Source: Porphyra umbilicalis (lineage: Eukaryota > Rhodophyta > Bangiophyceae > Bangiales > Bangiaceae). Taken from it: a stretch of DNA of 64,000 nucleotides. The translations under genes were made by a program, and so were the position numbers. How positions within the stretch are numbered: the first letter of the stretch is position 1; each line of letters begins with the position of its first letter. A model generated the notes under the pieces. That model had not been told where the DNA came from, did no database searches, and saw nothing but the letters and a program-made list of their open reading frames with translations. The DNA is taken from contig KV919138.1 in assembly GCA_002049455.2 (NCBI GenBank), positions 1-64,000 of the forward strand, read 5' to 3'. This document shows, in pieces, positions 1 through 10,415 of this stretch.

Positions 1-1670
1 TTTCCGATCGAGCACCCTGCCCAATCGACGCATCAGGGAGAAAATTTGATAAAGTGGACCACGTTTTTCTGCCGGACAGAGGGATCTCGCGAAACTCTCT
101 TGGTCCTGGAGGGCCGGCCCTGCAGGGTCCCTTTTGAGGAAGCTGGAGAGGGGTGGCGCTTCAGACGGTTTGTTCGGGGAGGTTTTGGTGTGGAAGCGGA
201 GCGTCACGGTCGTCGTTGACCATCGATCGCGCATGCCGTCGTCGTCATCGGCACCCCGTTGTGGTTGCAACAGGCTTCCCGGGACAGCGCGATGCACTGC
301 CACGCTCGTTCTCTGGCCTCACTCTGGTAAGTTTGTTTTTCATCTATTGGCCGCCCTCTCATTCGCATTCGAAGCGCAAGCGTCTCCGTCAATGTGAGTG
401 TTGCAGCTTCATTTGTGACAGCACATGGAGCGCTCCCTCCTGGCCAGCATCGTACGTGCACGAGAATCATATGATGTGCCTGTCGCATTTGCTTTTGCTC
501 GTTTCTTACGTGGTTTTGCTTTCAGGACGTGGCAGCAACCGAGGAGGTGTCTTTTGCGCGCCCGTGTATCGTGGGAAATGGTGGCGCCGACGGCTGCAGG
601 GACGCACCGTCCTGCGGGCACGGCGGCCCTGGCTGATGGCGTATGTGTGCTGGGAGCTGGCGTGAGCGGCGTGCCAGACAGCAGGTGGTGCGGCTTCCAG
701 CAACAGGTCCGTGGGCATCATGATGAGAGAGGCCGATGAGAGCGACGCGGACGAAGACGTCGGCGATGTCCATATCCGAGGCATGCCGTCCCCGAAGTTC
801 CAATTGCAATGATCGGCCCGACGCCCGCTTTGATGTTTCCGACATGTGGGTTAGATGCCGTGCCCTCGCCCGCTTGGCTTTAATGCCTCTCTGTGCCTCT
901 TGTGTCGTTGCAAACAAAATCATTATGTCTCCTGTCGTGTATTTCCTGCCGCCCGGCCGCGACTGCTTCTCTCCCCGTCCACCCGAACAAAGAGATACGT
1001 GTATGGCGAAGGCAAGGTCCCTCGCGAAGGCAAGGTCCTTCGCGGCATTCACCGGTGCGCCGCCGTCGGCGTCCGTGCAGCGAACACAGCGCCCACCACC
1101 TTCTCCACTGTCTGCTTCGCTGGCCGTCATCGTGCCCCCGCGCCCACCCACTGTTGCGTCCGGCAGTGTCCCGGTGGCAGTGGAGGCGGCAGCGGCAGAG
1201 CGGTGCGGTGCCTCGGCCGGCCGGCGCGCGCGGTAGTCGGCGGCTGGCTCCCGGGGGGCACCCGTTGGCGGCGGTGGTTGCTGGTGACGGCCGGACTCGG
1301 GCCGGGTGCTTCCGGTGCTCGCGCTCGGCGCGGACGCAGCACTGTGCGACGTGCCTGCGCATGGTTTGGAGACTGCCGTGGTCGCGTACACGGCAGCACG
1401 TCTCCTGAAGTGCCTGGTGACGCTCAAGTGGTCGTCGAGGATGTTCTTTTTACGCTGGTATTGACAACAAGAGACACACTCACATTGTTTGAAGCGACAC
1501 GTCATACTACAAACCAACGAGACACACTCACAGTATTCCGAGGAGCTCTCTTCGGTCTCCTGCAAGGCGCAGCTGGCAGCACGTGCGTCGCTTCTACGGT
1601 CGCTCGTTGCCCGACGTTGATCGGTGGCGGTTGATCCCGCGGTCTGCCTCGCCCCAAAGGCACCGGCGAC
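1..1670. other. Gene-poor stretch, no supported gene
   Basis: No conserved domain is visible in any frame. A plausible 3' splice site (pyrimidine-rich tract ending in ttttgctttcag near 525) and a short acidic peptide frame beginning MMREADESDADEDVGDVHI near 721 hint at a fragment of a spliced gene, but no continuous model can be built. The very long minus-strand frame across 522-3254 is best explained by the stop-poor minisatellite inside it. Confidence 0.4.
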
Positions 1671-1674
1671 GACG

Positions 1675-2475
1675 GGCGCGGCGGGACGAGACCAGCGGGA
1701 CAGTGACGGCGGGGGCGGTGACGGCGGGGGCAGTGACTGCGGGGCCGGTGACGGCGGGGACAGGCACGGCGACGACAGGCACGGCGGTGACGGGATCGGC
1801 GCAGGCACGAGACCAGCGGGGGCGGCGACGGCGGGGGCGGTGACGGCGGGGGCGGTGACGGCGAGGGGGGTGACGGTGAGGGTGGTGACGGTGAGGGCGG
1901 TGACGGCGACGACGGGCACGGCGGTGGCGGGCACGGCGGTGACAGGATCGGCGGTGGGCGCGGCAGGGACGAGACCAGCGGGGGCGGCGACGGCGGGGGC
2001 GGCGACGGCGGGGGCGGTGACGGCGAGGGCGGTGACGGTGAGGGCGGTGACTGCGACGACGGGCACGGCGGTGACGGGCACGGCTGTGGCAGGATCGGCG
2101 GTGGGCGCGGCAGGCACGAGACCAGCGGAGGCGGCGACGGCGGGGGCGGCGACGGCGGGGGCAGTGACGGCGGGGGCGGTGACGGCGAGGGCGGTGACGG
2201 TGAGGGCGGTGACGGCGACGACGGGCACGGCGGTGACGGGCACGGCGGTGACGGGATCGGCGGTGGGCGCGGCAGGGACGAGACCAACGGGGGCGGCGAC
2301 GGCGGGGGCGGTGACGGCGGGGACAGGCACGGCGACGACGGGCACGGCGGTGACGGGATCGGTGGTGGGAGCGGCAGGGACGAGACCAGCAAGGATGGTG
2401 ACGGCGGGGACGGTGACGGCGGGGGAGGTGACGGCGGGGGCGGTGACGGCGGCGACAGGATCGGCGGGGAGGGGC
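1675..2475. repeat. GC-rich minisatellite (GGYGACGGCGG-type units)
   Basis: About 800 bp of imperfect tandem units built on ggcggtgacggcg, organised into higher-order blocks that each contain the phrase gacgagaccagcg followed by ggcggtgggcgcggcag. All three frames on one strand and two on the other remain open because the units lack stop codons. The translations are repetitive (Ala-Val-Thr-Ala-Pro on the minus strand, Thr-Ala-Gly-Ala on the plus strand). I regard this as a minisatellite rather than a protein gene. Confidence 0.85.
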
Positions 2476-3505
2476 GCTGTCGCGGTGACGCATGATATTT
2501 CCACTAGCCAATCATCTTCTCCCGCCCTCCGATCTCCGGTCTCCGCCCCTCGTTTGTCCCTCTTCGTCCGGAATGCAATCTCGCAGACCGTCGTTTGTCG
2601 AGAAAAATTTGGCACAGAGCTGGGGTACGCTGATCTCAGAAAGCGGTTTCGACGATCGCTCCTCCTCACGAGCTGATTCAGGCATCCGTTGGCATCGCGC
2701 GACCGATAGGAACGCGGAAGTCCTCGAGTCTTGCAATTGGGCCGTGTCGCGCAGTCAGGGAATGGCCCGACTTGGCACAGCATGAGTGTGGCGCGCGCAA
2801 TGCAGGCAGCGTAGGGCGCACAACGGCCAGCCAGCCGGACATAAAACCGCGACAGTAGTGACATGCACACTGTAAAAGGAAGATCAACAGACAGTCGCGG
2901 GCACAAGCGGATACCAGACTCAACTTCTGAGTGTGGTACGCAGTACCCTTCTAAGAGCGTGCGGGATGCCGTTCGTCTCCATGACGTGGGCAATGCGAAC
3001 GTGGCGGAGAATGCGGGGAGGCTGGCTCCATCTCGTCTCCATGACGTGGGCAATGCAAACGTGTCGAAGAATGCGGGGAGGCTGGCTTTTCTGGGCTTCT
3101 TTTCGACCCGTCCGAGCTGCAGAGAGCTGCTTTTGGCAGCGCGGACTCTTTGCCTGCCCTTTTGGCCATGTGAGATCGACCAAATCAAGCGCTGAACGAT
3201 TTGGTAAAAAGTTGACCACAAGTATGACTGCAGTCGATCATCGCCAGAAAACAATTTGTCCAGTAGTTCTGATCATGATTCAGCAATTCCGTGCTGGCTT
3301 CCACATGGAGATGTGCGTGGCGTCGAAGGACGTGCGTTTGTCGTGACCGAAGTCTTCGCGTGTGTTCCTGCGTCCGCCGCCCGAGTAGCTGCCACAAATC
3401 CGGCGGTCCAAGTGGAATCCCCGCCGCCACTCCCTCGTGTTGGACGAGCCCTCTGTCGAAAATGGCAACGCTGTTGGCGCTGACCACGGCGACGACGTGG
3501 AATGC
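2476..3505. other. Gene-poor stretch with one small duplication
   Basis: No supported gene. Contains the 60-bp duplication listed separately at 2974-3090. Confidence 0.4.
2974..3090. repeat. 60-bp tandem duplication
   Basis: Two head-to-tail copies of a 60-bp unit start at 2974 and 3034 with the shared phrase cgtctccatgacgtgggcaa and end with atgcggggaggctggct. They differ by only a few bases. The length is a multiple of three, so minus-strand frames carry the duplication as a 20-residue peptide repeat, but no protein family is recognisable. Confidence 0.9.
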
Positions 3506-4000
3506 GACCAACGGCTGGCGCTGCTCGTCGGCGCCGACTTCGACGGCGTTCCCCTCGTGGTTGACAATGTCACCGACGCCGACGCCGTCGCCGATGTTAT
3601 CGTGCGGGCGTTGGAGGGCGGCGCTGTTGTCGCCGCCATCCGGGTGACCGCGGCGGCGACGCCGAATGTGACCAACGGCTGGCGCTCCTCGTCGGCGCCG
3701 ACGTCGACGGCGTTCCCCTCGTGGTTGACAATGTCACCGACGCCGACGCCGTCGCCGTCGTTATCGTGCGGGCGTTGGAGGGCGGCGCTGTTGTCGCCGC
3801 CATCCGGGTGACCGTGGCGGCGACAAGGACTGCGACCGACAGCTTGCAAACCCGTCGGTGCCGTCGTTGACGACGTTGCCGTCGTCGTTGGCATCGTGAG
3901 CGACACCGACGCGGTCGCCGCCGTCGTCATGCGCGCAGAAAAGGGCGGCGCAGTTGTCGCCACGGTCCCGGCGACCGCGGCGGCGTCGGTCAAGGCGACT
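3506..4000. repeat. 164-bp tandem repeat, two close copies plus one diverged
   Basis: The phrase gaccaacggctggcgct recurs at 3506 and 3670, a 164-bp period, with long near-identical stretches. A third, diverged copy follows to about 4000. On the plus strand one frame reads as a hydrophobic module (VPLVVDNVTDADAVADVIV, then LEGGAVVAAIRV). Because 164 is not a multiple of three, the module changes frame from copy to copy. It is either a decayed repeat protein or a non-coding satellite; I cannot decide. Confidence 0.8.
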
Positions 4001-4813
4001 GTCATGTTGCGCTTCTCATCGTCGCCATGGCTGACGACGTTCCCCTCTTTTTTTTTCCCCTTCTTGTAGATAATCTCGCTGATGACGCAACACCGAGGCC
4101 GACGCGGCCGTCGCCGGTGTTTCGAGCGTTGCGAAGGGAGATGCAGTTGTCGCTTCCGACGCCCCCAACACGGTGGCAAAGGGTCACAAGGCGACGGTCG
4201 TGTCGGTCGGCTCGTCGACGGAGGCGGCGGCTTTCACGTTGTGCGTGTTTTTGCCGCGCACGTGTTGCTCGTGGTTGCCGACTGAGCGGGGGTGGACTTG
4301 GTCAGCTCTGTTGCCGTGCGCACCAAGTGCGTCGCGCCCTTCATCGTCATTACCTTTGCGGCGGGTGCCGTGGGGGACAAGGGGACCGACGTGTTGCGCT
4401 CTTCGTCGGTGGTACGGCCGCCCACATGTCACTGGCGGTTGGAAACGGGGCGCGGGGCGACGCAGTCGTCGCTGATATGGTGCGCATTACGGTCGTCGCA
4501 GGCGTCCTTCACAGCCCGGGGGCCCGGTCGTGGCCCGCGCCGTCGTCGTCATGTGGAAGCGTTCACGCTTTATGACTGTAGGGCGTGGCGCGAGGAGATG
4601 ATAGGGCGCACTGTTGTAAACGGAGTGCGGGTGGAAAATCCGACGTTCAGCCCGTATATGAGGTCACAGCGCCGACAATACAAAGCAAGACACACGCCTG
4701 CAACGAAATGAATGGCAACCGGGCTCCTCAGCAAGTCACACACCTCCACTACTCAAGACCACACACTGTAAAACGGGCATCGTGCACGAAAAAAGCGGGG
4801 CGGGCGGCACCTT
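4001..4813. other. No supported gene
   Basis: Frames here continue the Asp/Val/Ala-rich character of the preceding 164-bp repeat but are interrupted repeatedly. Nothing recognisable. Confidence 0.35.
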
Positions 4814-5995
4814 CTAGCGTCCGGCCGGCGACTTCCCCTTGCGCGACGGCGGGAGGCACGCGTGGTCCTCAAAGTCCCACGCCGTCTTGTACAAACACTC
4901 GCACCGGGGACAGGCCATGTAAAGGACCGCCCCCGCCGGCACAACCACCGTTTTCCGGGCAGGTAAACCGCTCATCCCTGGCGACACAGCGCCGCCGTTG
5001 CGGCTCGTCGCCACGCTGCCGTCACGGCTAGCACCACCGTCTTGGCGCAAGCCGCTTCCCCCCCCCAGACAACCAACCTCCCCGTCACCGCGCGCCACCG
5101 CCGCATCCGTGCCGCTCGGGCCAGGCCGCGAGGTCGCCGGACCGCCACCGTCGTCCCGACGGCGCTTGCGACCGGCGCGTCGACCGGCATCAGGCGCACT
5201 CGAGGCAGCGCCACTTGCAACGGCGGGGGAAGAAACAGCTGCCGCCCGTGCGCCATCTTCCTCCGCGATGTCGTTGTTCTTGTCAGCATGGTCCCTCGAA
5301 TCGTTGTCCGAGGTGTCGTCGTCGCTTGAAACGTCCTCATCCGCGTCGATCCGCGCTTGCCGGAGCAGGCGCCCAAACTGGGCGTCGTCGTCTCCTGCGC
5401 GGTGCACCGCGGCCATGGCGGCACGCAGACGAGGGACGAGGCGGGCGACGTCATCGAGGCGACCGCCATGGCGGAGCAGGTCAATGGCGCGGCGGTGGCG
5501 CTCGCCCGCCACGTGCATCAGCAGACTCGACGGCGCGTCGATATGGATGCCGCACGACGGGCACGACCAATGCACCGCAGGACTCTCCGCCGGCGCCGTG
5601 TTGGCGGCAGCAGCAAGCGTACGCAGATGGCGTTTGCCGGTCACGTGCTGCTCCCAGCTCAATATCCCCGTCAGTGTCATCCTGCAGACAGTGCACTCGC
5701 GCAAGTTCGAGGTTCCCGAGACAAACGGGGGAAGGGCACCGGGGGGGGGCTGGGGGGGGGGGGCGGCCGCCATGGTGCCAATGGAGGAGGGGCGAAAAAG
5801 GAGGGGAGAGGGGACGGCAACAGGGGACACAACAACGGGGCTGGCACGCCGAAAGAGGGACAGGGCCATGCGCAACGAACTCGGTGTTGCACGGGGGCGC
5901 GCCGAGGTCGGTGGCAGGTGCCGACCAGCGACGAGAAGGTGCCAGTGCAAAGGCACCAGCCCAGGCTGCCGCCTGTGACCGCGGTCCGTGGGCAC
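4814..5995 (-). CDS. U1/matrin-type C2H2 zinc-finger protein
   Basis: Single-exon ORF of 393 codons on the minus strand. The first ATG (5995) is followed by low-quality sequence; Met75 (ATG at 5771-5773, in a gcaccATGg context) is the more likely start, giving about 319 residues. Two zinc fingers share identical C-x2-C-x12-H-x5-H spacing: Cys101/Cys104/His117/His123 and Cys145/Cys148/His161/His167. This is the spacing of U1-C/matrin/JAZ-type fingers, which usually bind double-stranded RNA or act in RNA processing (family knowledge). A strongly acidic Asp/Ser stretch (about residues 218-247) precedes a basic RAGRKRRRDD motif that resembles a nuclear signal. The C-terminus has a third cysteine motif (CPRC...DFEDHAC). 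Nuclear nucleic-acid binding is likely; the target is unknown. It ends with TAG at 4814. Confidence 0.8.
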   Translation of the reverse strand: MPTDRGHRRQPGLVPLHWHLLVAGRHLPPTSARPRATPSSLRMALSLFRRASPVVVSPVAVPSPLLFRPSSIGTMAAAPPPQPPPGALPPFVSGTSNLRECTVCRMTLTGILSWEQHVTGKRHLRTLAAAANTAPAESPAVHWSCPSCGIHIDAPSSLLMHVAGERHRRAIDLLRHGGRLDDVARLVPRLRAAMAAVHRAGDDDAQFGRLLRQARIDADEDVSSDDDTSDNDSRDHADKNNDIAEEDGARAAAVSSPAVASGAASSAPDAGRRAGRKRRRDDGGGPATSRPGPSGTDAAVARGDGEVGCLGGGSGLRQDGGASRDGSVATSRNGGAVSPGMSGLPARKTVVVPAGAVLYMACPRCECLYKTAWDFEDHACLPPSRKGKSPAGR

Positions 5996-6611
5996 GCAGA
6001 TTTGCTGAGGCCGGCGCAGACTCGGATGACCGGGGGTGCCTTGACGGTACAGTCATGTGAGGATAACTGCAATTTCATTTACTGCCTTCTCCCGTGGACC
6101 AATGACGAAGGAGCAGATGGTCAATTGAATGAGCATTACCGGAATGTTCTGGTTAACCAGTCCAATCTGCGACCGTGCATCCGACATGCCTGCAGTGGGG
6201 TCTCCGAGAGGAACCATTGCTCCCCGTCCTGCCCAACATGAAGTCTTGTCGTGCGTTCCCTGGGCAGGAGAATGGCGACGGCGCAGCAGCGTGTCGTGGT
6301 CGGAGGGGCGACAAGCACGGCCAGATGGCCGCTATGCTTGTTTTCTCCCTCGAGCGCCCTCGTACGGGCCAGTGATGACCGCCTACCGCCAGTGAGCAAG
6401 CAGCCAGACTGCCCCGCCGGCTCCCGTGCACCGTTAATGGGATGACGTGCTGTGCTTGCTGGATTGGATACTTGCCCGCAATTTCCGACTGCTACGCGTA
6501 TGTCGAAGGCAGTTGCCCCCAGCTGACCAATAGCGGAACAGAAAGTGCACCATGGCGTGTAATTGAACGAAGAATGAGACATTGAATTGGCACGGCTTCC
6601 CATCTTGATCT
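5996..6611. other. Intergenic stretch between divergently oriented genes
   Basis: Lies between the 5' end of the minus-strand zinc-finger gene and the plus-strand F-box gene, so it should contain both promoters. No clear core promoter element is visible and base composition is more balanced than in the flanking genes. Confidence 0.35.
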
Positions 6612-8192
6612 GTGCATACGACGGCATGTGAAGGAGGGTCTATTCCTCGCCGGAGCCCCGGCGCCCTCGGACGTCCCGCATTCTCGGTCATCTGGGCTGT
6701 GCTTGGCCACTTGAATGGACAGTCACTCCCTCATCCCCTCCCCCACCACCCCACTCACCGCTGCGGTGCGCTTGCCTTCCATGCCAACTACACTGTCAGC
6801 GACTCTTCTTCCCCGCCCGTGGGAAATGGTGAGCCGACCTGCCTCCCCCCCCCCCACGGCCGGCACCCACACCCCTGCCAACGCTGTTGGGGACGCCTCG
6901 GCCGCGTGCCTGGGCGCATGGCGCCTTTTGGCGTGCGCCGTGCGCGCCGACTGCCTTCCGCTGGTCGGCGGAACCGGGGTGGGCAGCCTCAGGCTGATAC
7001 TTGCACGACGGCGGCAACGACTCGCATTGCTTCCCTCCCTGACCTTCCCAACGACGTCCTGCAGCTCGTGTTCAACCGTCTTTGTGCGTCTGACCGCCTC
7101 GCGCTTGCAGACGTGTCTACAAGCTGGCGCACGGCCTGCACCGTCGACGGCCTGTACGCCACTGCGGCGGCGGCGGTGTTGTCGAGCGCGGCGACGCCGA
7201 CCGTGTGCAACAAGTTCGGGCGCACGAGGTTGGGCCCCGGTAGTGGGATTCAGAGGGATGGCCTGTTGCTCGGAGAGCCTCTCGTCCCACAGGCTACTAT
7301 GGCCTCACAGGGACGGCTCGTTCTGCTCTGCCTCCGCGTTGTCGCCAGCTTAAGCAAGTCGTACAAGGCGCTCGACCTTGCCGCCCAGGCGCCCTACGAC
7401 GCCCTCGGCTGGGCCGACAGCATTTCACCATTTTCTCCACAGCAGCTGGCAAACCTCCTTGTATGCGTCCGTATGCGCAATGAAGATGGCGTGTCGGCGT
7501 GGGAGGCGCGACATGTGTGGGGCATCCGCCTCGACACCGGCTGGGTCGACGGTGCTGACGTCCACGGCGTCAACGACTCGGGGGGGGACACGCCCGACGT
7601 CCTCTTCAACCTCCGGGCGGCCCTTCGAGTCGCGTTTCTCGATGTCGGTAACGTCTTTTCGAGTGCTGGCGTGGCGCAATGCGCGTCTATGAGAGCAGTG
7701 CTGGCCGGCCTCCGCCGTCGGGCGTGGCGGGTGCTCGTCGTGCGACGACTACTGCACAGCTACACAGGCAGTGATAACGTGGCAACTCCTGCGGGACCGT
7801 CGGGGCGCCGCCCGTACCTCATCGAGTGGATGAGCGTTGCCATGGGCGTAGAGAACTCCCCAATCTTGCAGTTCCTCGACGGCGCTCCGACAGTCGACGA
7901 GGCGCACGTCGCCGCCCTAGTCTGCTTCCTTGTGGCCATTTACGACCAGGCGGCCATGTTTTGGCCCAAGATGGTGGAATGTCGGGCCTGCATGCACTGG
8001 TCGCAGGTGGAGCGGCACGTCGTCCGCTTTGCGGTCTATGTTTTTGCCGTCGGGGATACTCGTGATGTGATTGTGGCGGAAGTGGCTGCTCACACCGCTT
8101 GCCTGGGTGTGGCCCGTGTGTCCACCTCGCTAGGGCGCCGCCGTGGTCCCATGCCAGTGTGCGGGCGCTGCGGAGCACCATTTTTATCCTGA
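6612..8192 (+). CDS. F-box domain protein
   Basis: Open frame of 526 codons. Residues about 142-185 form a clear F-box: LPDLPNDVLQLVFNRLCASD followed by LALADVSTSWRTACTVDG, with the conserved Leu-Pro, the Val-Leu...Phe core and a Trp in the second half. F-box proteins bind SKP1 and give substrate specificity to SCF ubiquitin ligases (family knowledge). The region before residue 100 is Pro/Ser-rich with little coding character; Met103 (ATG at 6918, context gcgcATGg) is a better start, giving about 424 residues. The remaining 340 residues are hydrophobic and helical-looking with no Kelch, WD40 or LRR pattern, so the substrate domain is not identified. The C-terminus ends in a CxxC-type motif (CGRCG) before TGA at 8190. 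Confidence 0.75.
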   Translation: MHTTACEGGSIPRRSPGALGRPAFSVIWAVLGHLNGQSLPHPLPHHPTHRCGALAFHANYTVSDSSSPPVGNGEPTCLPPPHGRHPHPCQRCWGRLGRVPGRMAPFGVRRARRLPSAGRRNRGGQPQADTCTTAATTRIASLPDLPNDVLQLVFNRLCASDRLALADVSTSWRTACTVDGLYATAAAAVLSSAATPTVCNKFGRTRLGPGSGIQRDGLLLGEPLVPQATMASQGRLVLLCLRVVASLSKSYKALDLAAQAPYDALGWADSISPFSPQQLANLLVCVRMRNEDGVSAWEARHVWGIRLDTGWVDGADVHGVNDSGGDTPDVLFNLRAALRVAFLDVGNVFSSAGVAQCASMRAVLAGLRRRAWRVLVVRRLLHSYTGSDNVATPAGPSGRRPYLIEWMSVAMGVENSPILQFLDGAPTVDEAHVAALVCFLVAIYDQAAMFWPKMVECRACMHWSQVERHVVRFAVYVFAVGDTRDVIVAEVAAHTACLGVARVSTSLGRRRGPMPVCGRCGAPFLS

Positions 8193-8984
8193 TGCAACAG
8201 TTTTGCCCGTGGCAATAGAACCTTCACGCTGTTGTCGTTGCTGGCAGGGTGCGACGAGAGAGGGCGCCCTCGGACGTCGGCCACACACCGACGGCTAAGA
8301 TTGACGTGGGCAGGGAGCACATAGGTGACAACGAGCGGGGCGAGCGTGTGGCGGGCGGGGTGGCATGCGTCGCGAGGTGCGTGCATTTGTGGTAAAAATA
8401 TGCGTGCACACAGGCGGGTCGCGCCAAGGTTCGCCCCGCGCCGAGAGGGACGACGCCTACGAATAGTGGCACCTCACCACCAGAACTTCACCCGTCGTGC
8501 CACCACCAGAACGTCATCAGTTGTGCATGAGCTTCCAATACCCCTTGGAATTCGCACCGACTACGGCGGCAACCGACAGCTGCCTGCCCATCCCTCCCCG
8601 CCGCTGGAGGGGGTGGACCGGGAAGGGGCAGGATCCCGCGCACGCTCGCCACCCTCTTTGGCGTGGGGACAGTCGCCCACGGGTGCATGCGGTGGCCACC
8701 CCCACTCGTGGGCTGCGCCGTCTGCCTCCTGGCCGACGAATGACAACTCCCCGTCGCCGTCGGACCCCGTCAAGCGCCAGCGTGGCGCCCGCCGCGCCCG
8801 CCCACCAGGGCTCCGACGACTGCAGCGGCCGACGGAACGGCAGCGGCGAGGACGCCCTCGCGGGCCCGCGCGTCCCCCATGCCGCGGTTGCCCGGCGCGC
8901 CGCCGCCGTAGACCAACCGCAGCCGCTTCAGCGTTTCGGACGCGACAAGGGCGTCGGCCGACCACAGCCAGGTGCCCTCGGTCA
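8193..8984. other. No supported gene
   Basis: Open frames here (Arg/Pro-rich) run into the 77-bp tandem array downstream and show no domain. Confidence 0.4.
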
Positions 8985-9520
8985 GCGCGCTCCACTCGAG
9001 GGTGGCGTGGAGCCTCGCGCCACCGCCACAGGCCGCCGCCGTTGCCGCGGCAGCCGTGCGACGCCGCCCCGCTCGAGCGTGGCGTGCAGCGTCGCGCCAC
9101 CGCCACAGGCCGCCGCCGTGGCCGCTGCAGCCGTACGACGCCGCCCCGCTCGAGCGTGGCGTGCAGCGTCGCGCCACCGCCACAGGCCGCAGCCGTTGCC
9201 GCTGCAGCCGTGCGACGCCGCCCCACTCGAGCGTGGCGTGGAGCGTCGCGCCACCGCCACAGGCCACCGCGGTTGCCGCTGCAGCCGTACGACGCCGCCC
9301 CGCTCGAGCGTGGCGTGCAGCGTCGCGCCACCGCCACAGGCCGCCGCCGTTGCCGCTGCAGCCGTACGACGCCGCCCCGCTCGAGCGTGGCGTGTAGCGG
9401 CGCGCCACCGCCACAGGCCGCAGCCGTTGCCGCTGCAGCCGTGCGACGCCGCCTCGCTCGAGCGTGGCGTGGAGCGTCGCACCACCACCACAGGCCGCCG
9501 CCGTTGCCGCTGCCGCCGTA
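8985..9520. repeat. 77-bp minisatellite, about seven copies
   Basis: The phrase gagcgtggcgtg recurs at 9075, 9152, 9229, 9306, 9383 and 9460, giving a strict 77-bp period. Each unit contains cgtcgcgccaccgccacagg and a tgcagccgtacgacgcc block. Because 77 is not a multiple of three, each unit rotates the reading frame. That is why all frames appear open over the array and why the long Arg/His/Pro-rich translations covering it are unlikely to be proteins. Confidence 0.95.
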
Positions 9521-10415
9521 CGACGCCGCCCCCGCTGCGGTCCGCCAAAGCCGCAGCTGCCGTTGCCTTCGTCCGCTGCCGTTTACAGCTGCAGTGGTCC
9601 ATCGCTGCCGCTGTCCGCCGCTGCAGCTGCCGCCAACGCCTCCACTGCCGCCGCCGCCGTTGCCGTTGCCCCTGACGGCCGCAGACAGCCGTTCCACATC
9701 TGAAACGCAGCTGCGGGACGATCTGTCCCACTGCCACATCCGTGGCGACCGTGGCTGCTCCTTTCCCACCCCCCTCAGCAGGGATGAGAGTGACGGTGCC
9801 GCGGGTGGCGTCGGACGCGTCGCCGCCAGCGCCAGCGCCTCCGCTTTTCGTTTTCCCGATGGGAACACGGCCACGCCCGCCACCAGGACACGTCCCCCCC
9901 CCCCCCCCCCTCCCCACCACCCATTTATGCACCTCACGCAGAGCCTCGCAGCGCGTCCGGTGCCACCTGCAGCGGGCGCGAGAACACGGTGCACAACCGC
10001 GGACGGTGGCTCCGAAGACGAAGAGACAGCTCAAGATGGCTTGAGGTTCAAGGGTAAAAGCCTTGCACAGCTTCCTCTCCAGCCTCGTGCTTCCTTGCAC
10101 ACGCCGATGAACACACGATGAGGTCACACGATTCCTCCAGGAATTTTAGCGGTCCACGAACGCCGACTGCTCATTGGCTGTTCGTTCCCGCAAATTGCTG
10201 ACAGCACGTTTGCAACCGTCCCGCATGGGAAACGGAAGGGGGTCCATTTTTTGTGGAAGTGCCATACCACAGTGTTGATGTGTGACCGTCCGAACTGAGT
10301 CAACTGTCTATGGGGGTGAATCCTATTGCACCAATCAAAAACCTGGAAAACCCTGGCAATATTCTATCCATCCACAGCTTGAACAGAAAAAAGAACAATG
10401 GAATCAAGCGCGTGA
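9521..10415. other. No supported gene; simple-sequence rich
   Basis: Contains (CTGCCG)-like sequence to about 9680 and a run of some 19 cytosines near 9893-9911. A 24-bp phrase near 10241 (ggtccattttttgtggaagtgccata) has an approximate copy near 44787. No gene recognised. Confidence 0.4.

Noticed and set aside
522..3254. A 910-codon minus-strand open frame
   Set aside because: Its length is due to the stop-free minisatellite at 1675-2475. The flanking parts lack domains and include the 60-bp duplication as repeated peptide.
8325..10127. Long Arg/Pro- or Gly/Arg-rich open frames on both strands
   Set aside because: They span the 77-bp array, whose non-triplet period rotates frames; composition is not protein-like and no domain is present.
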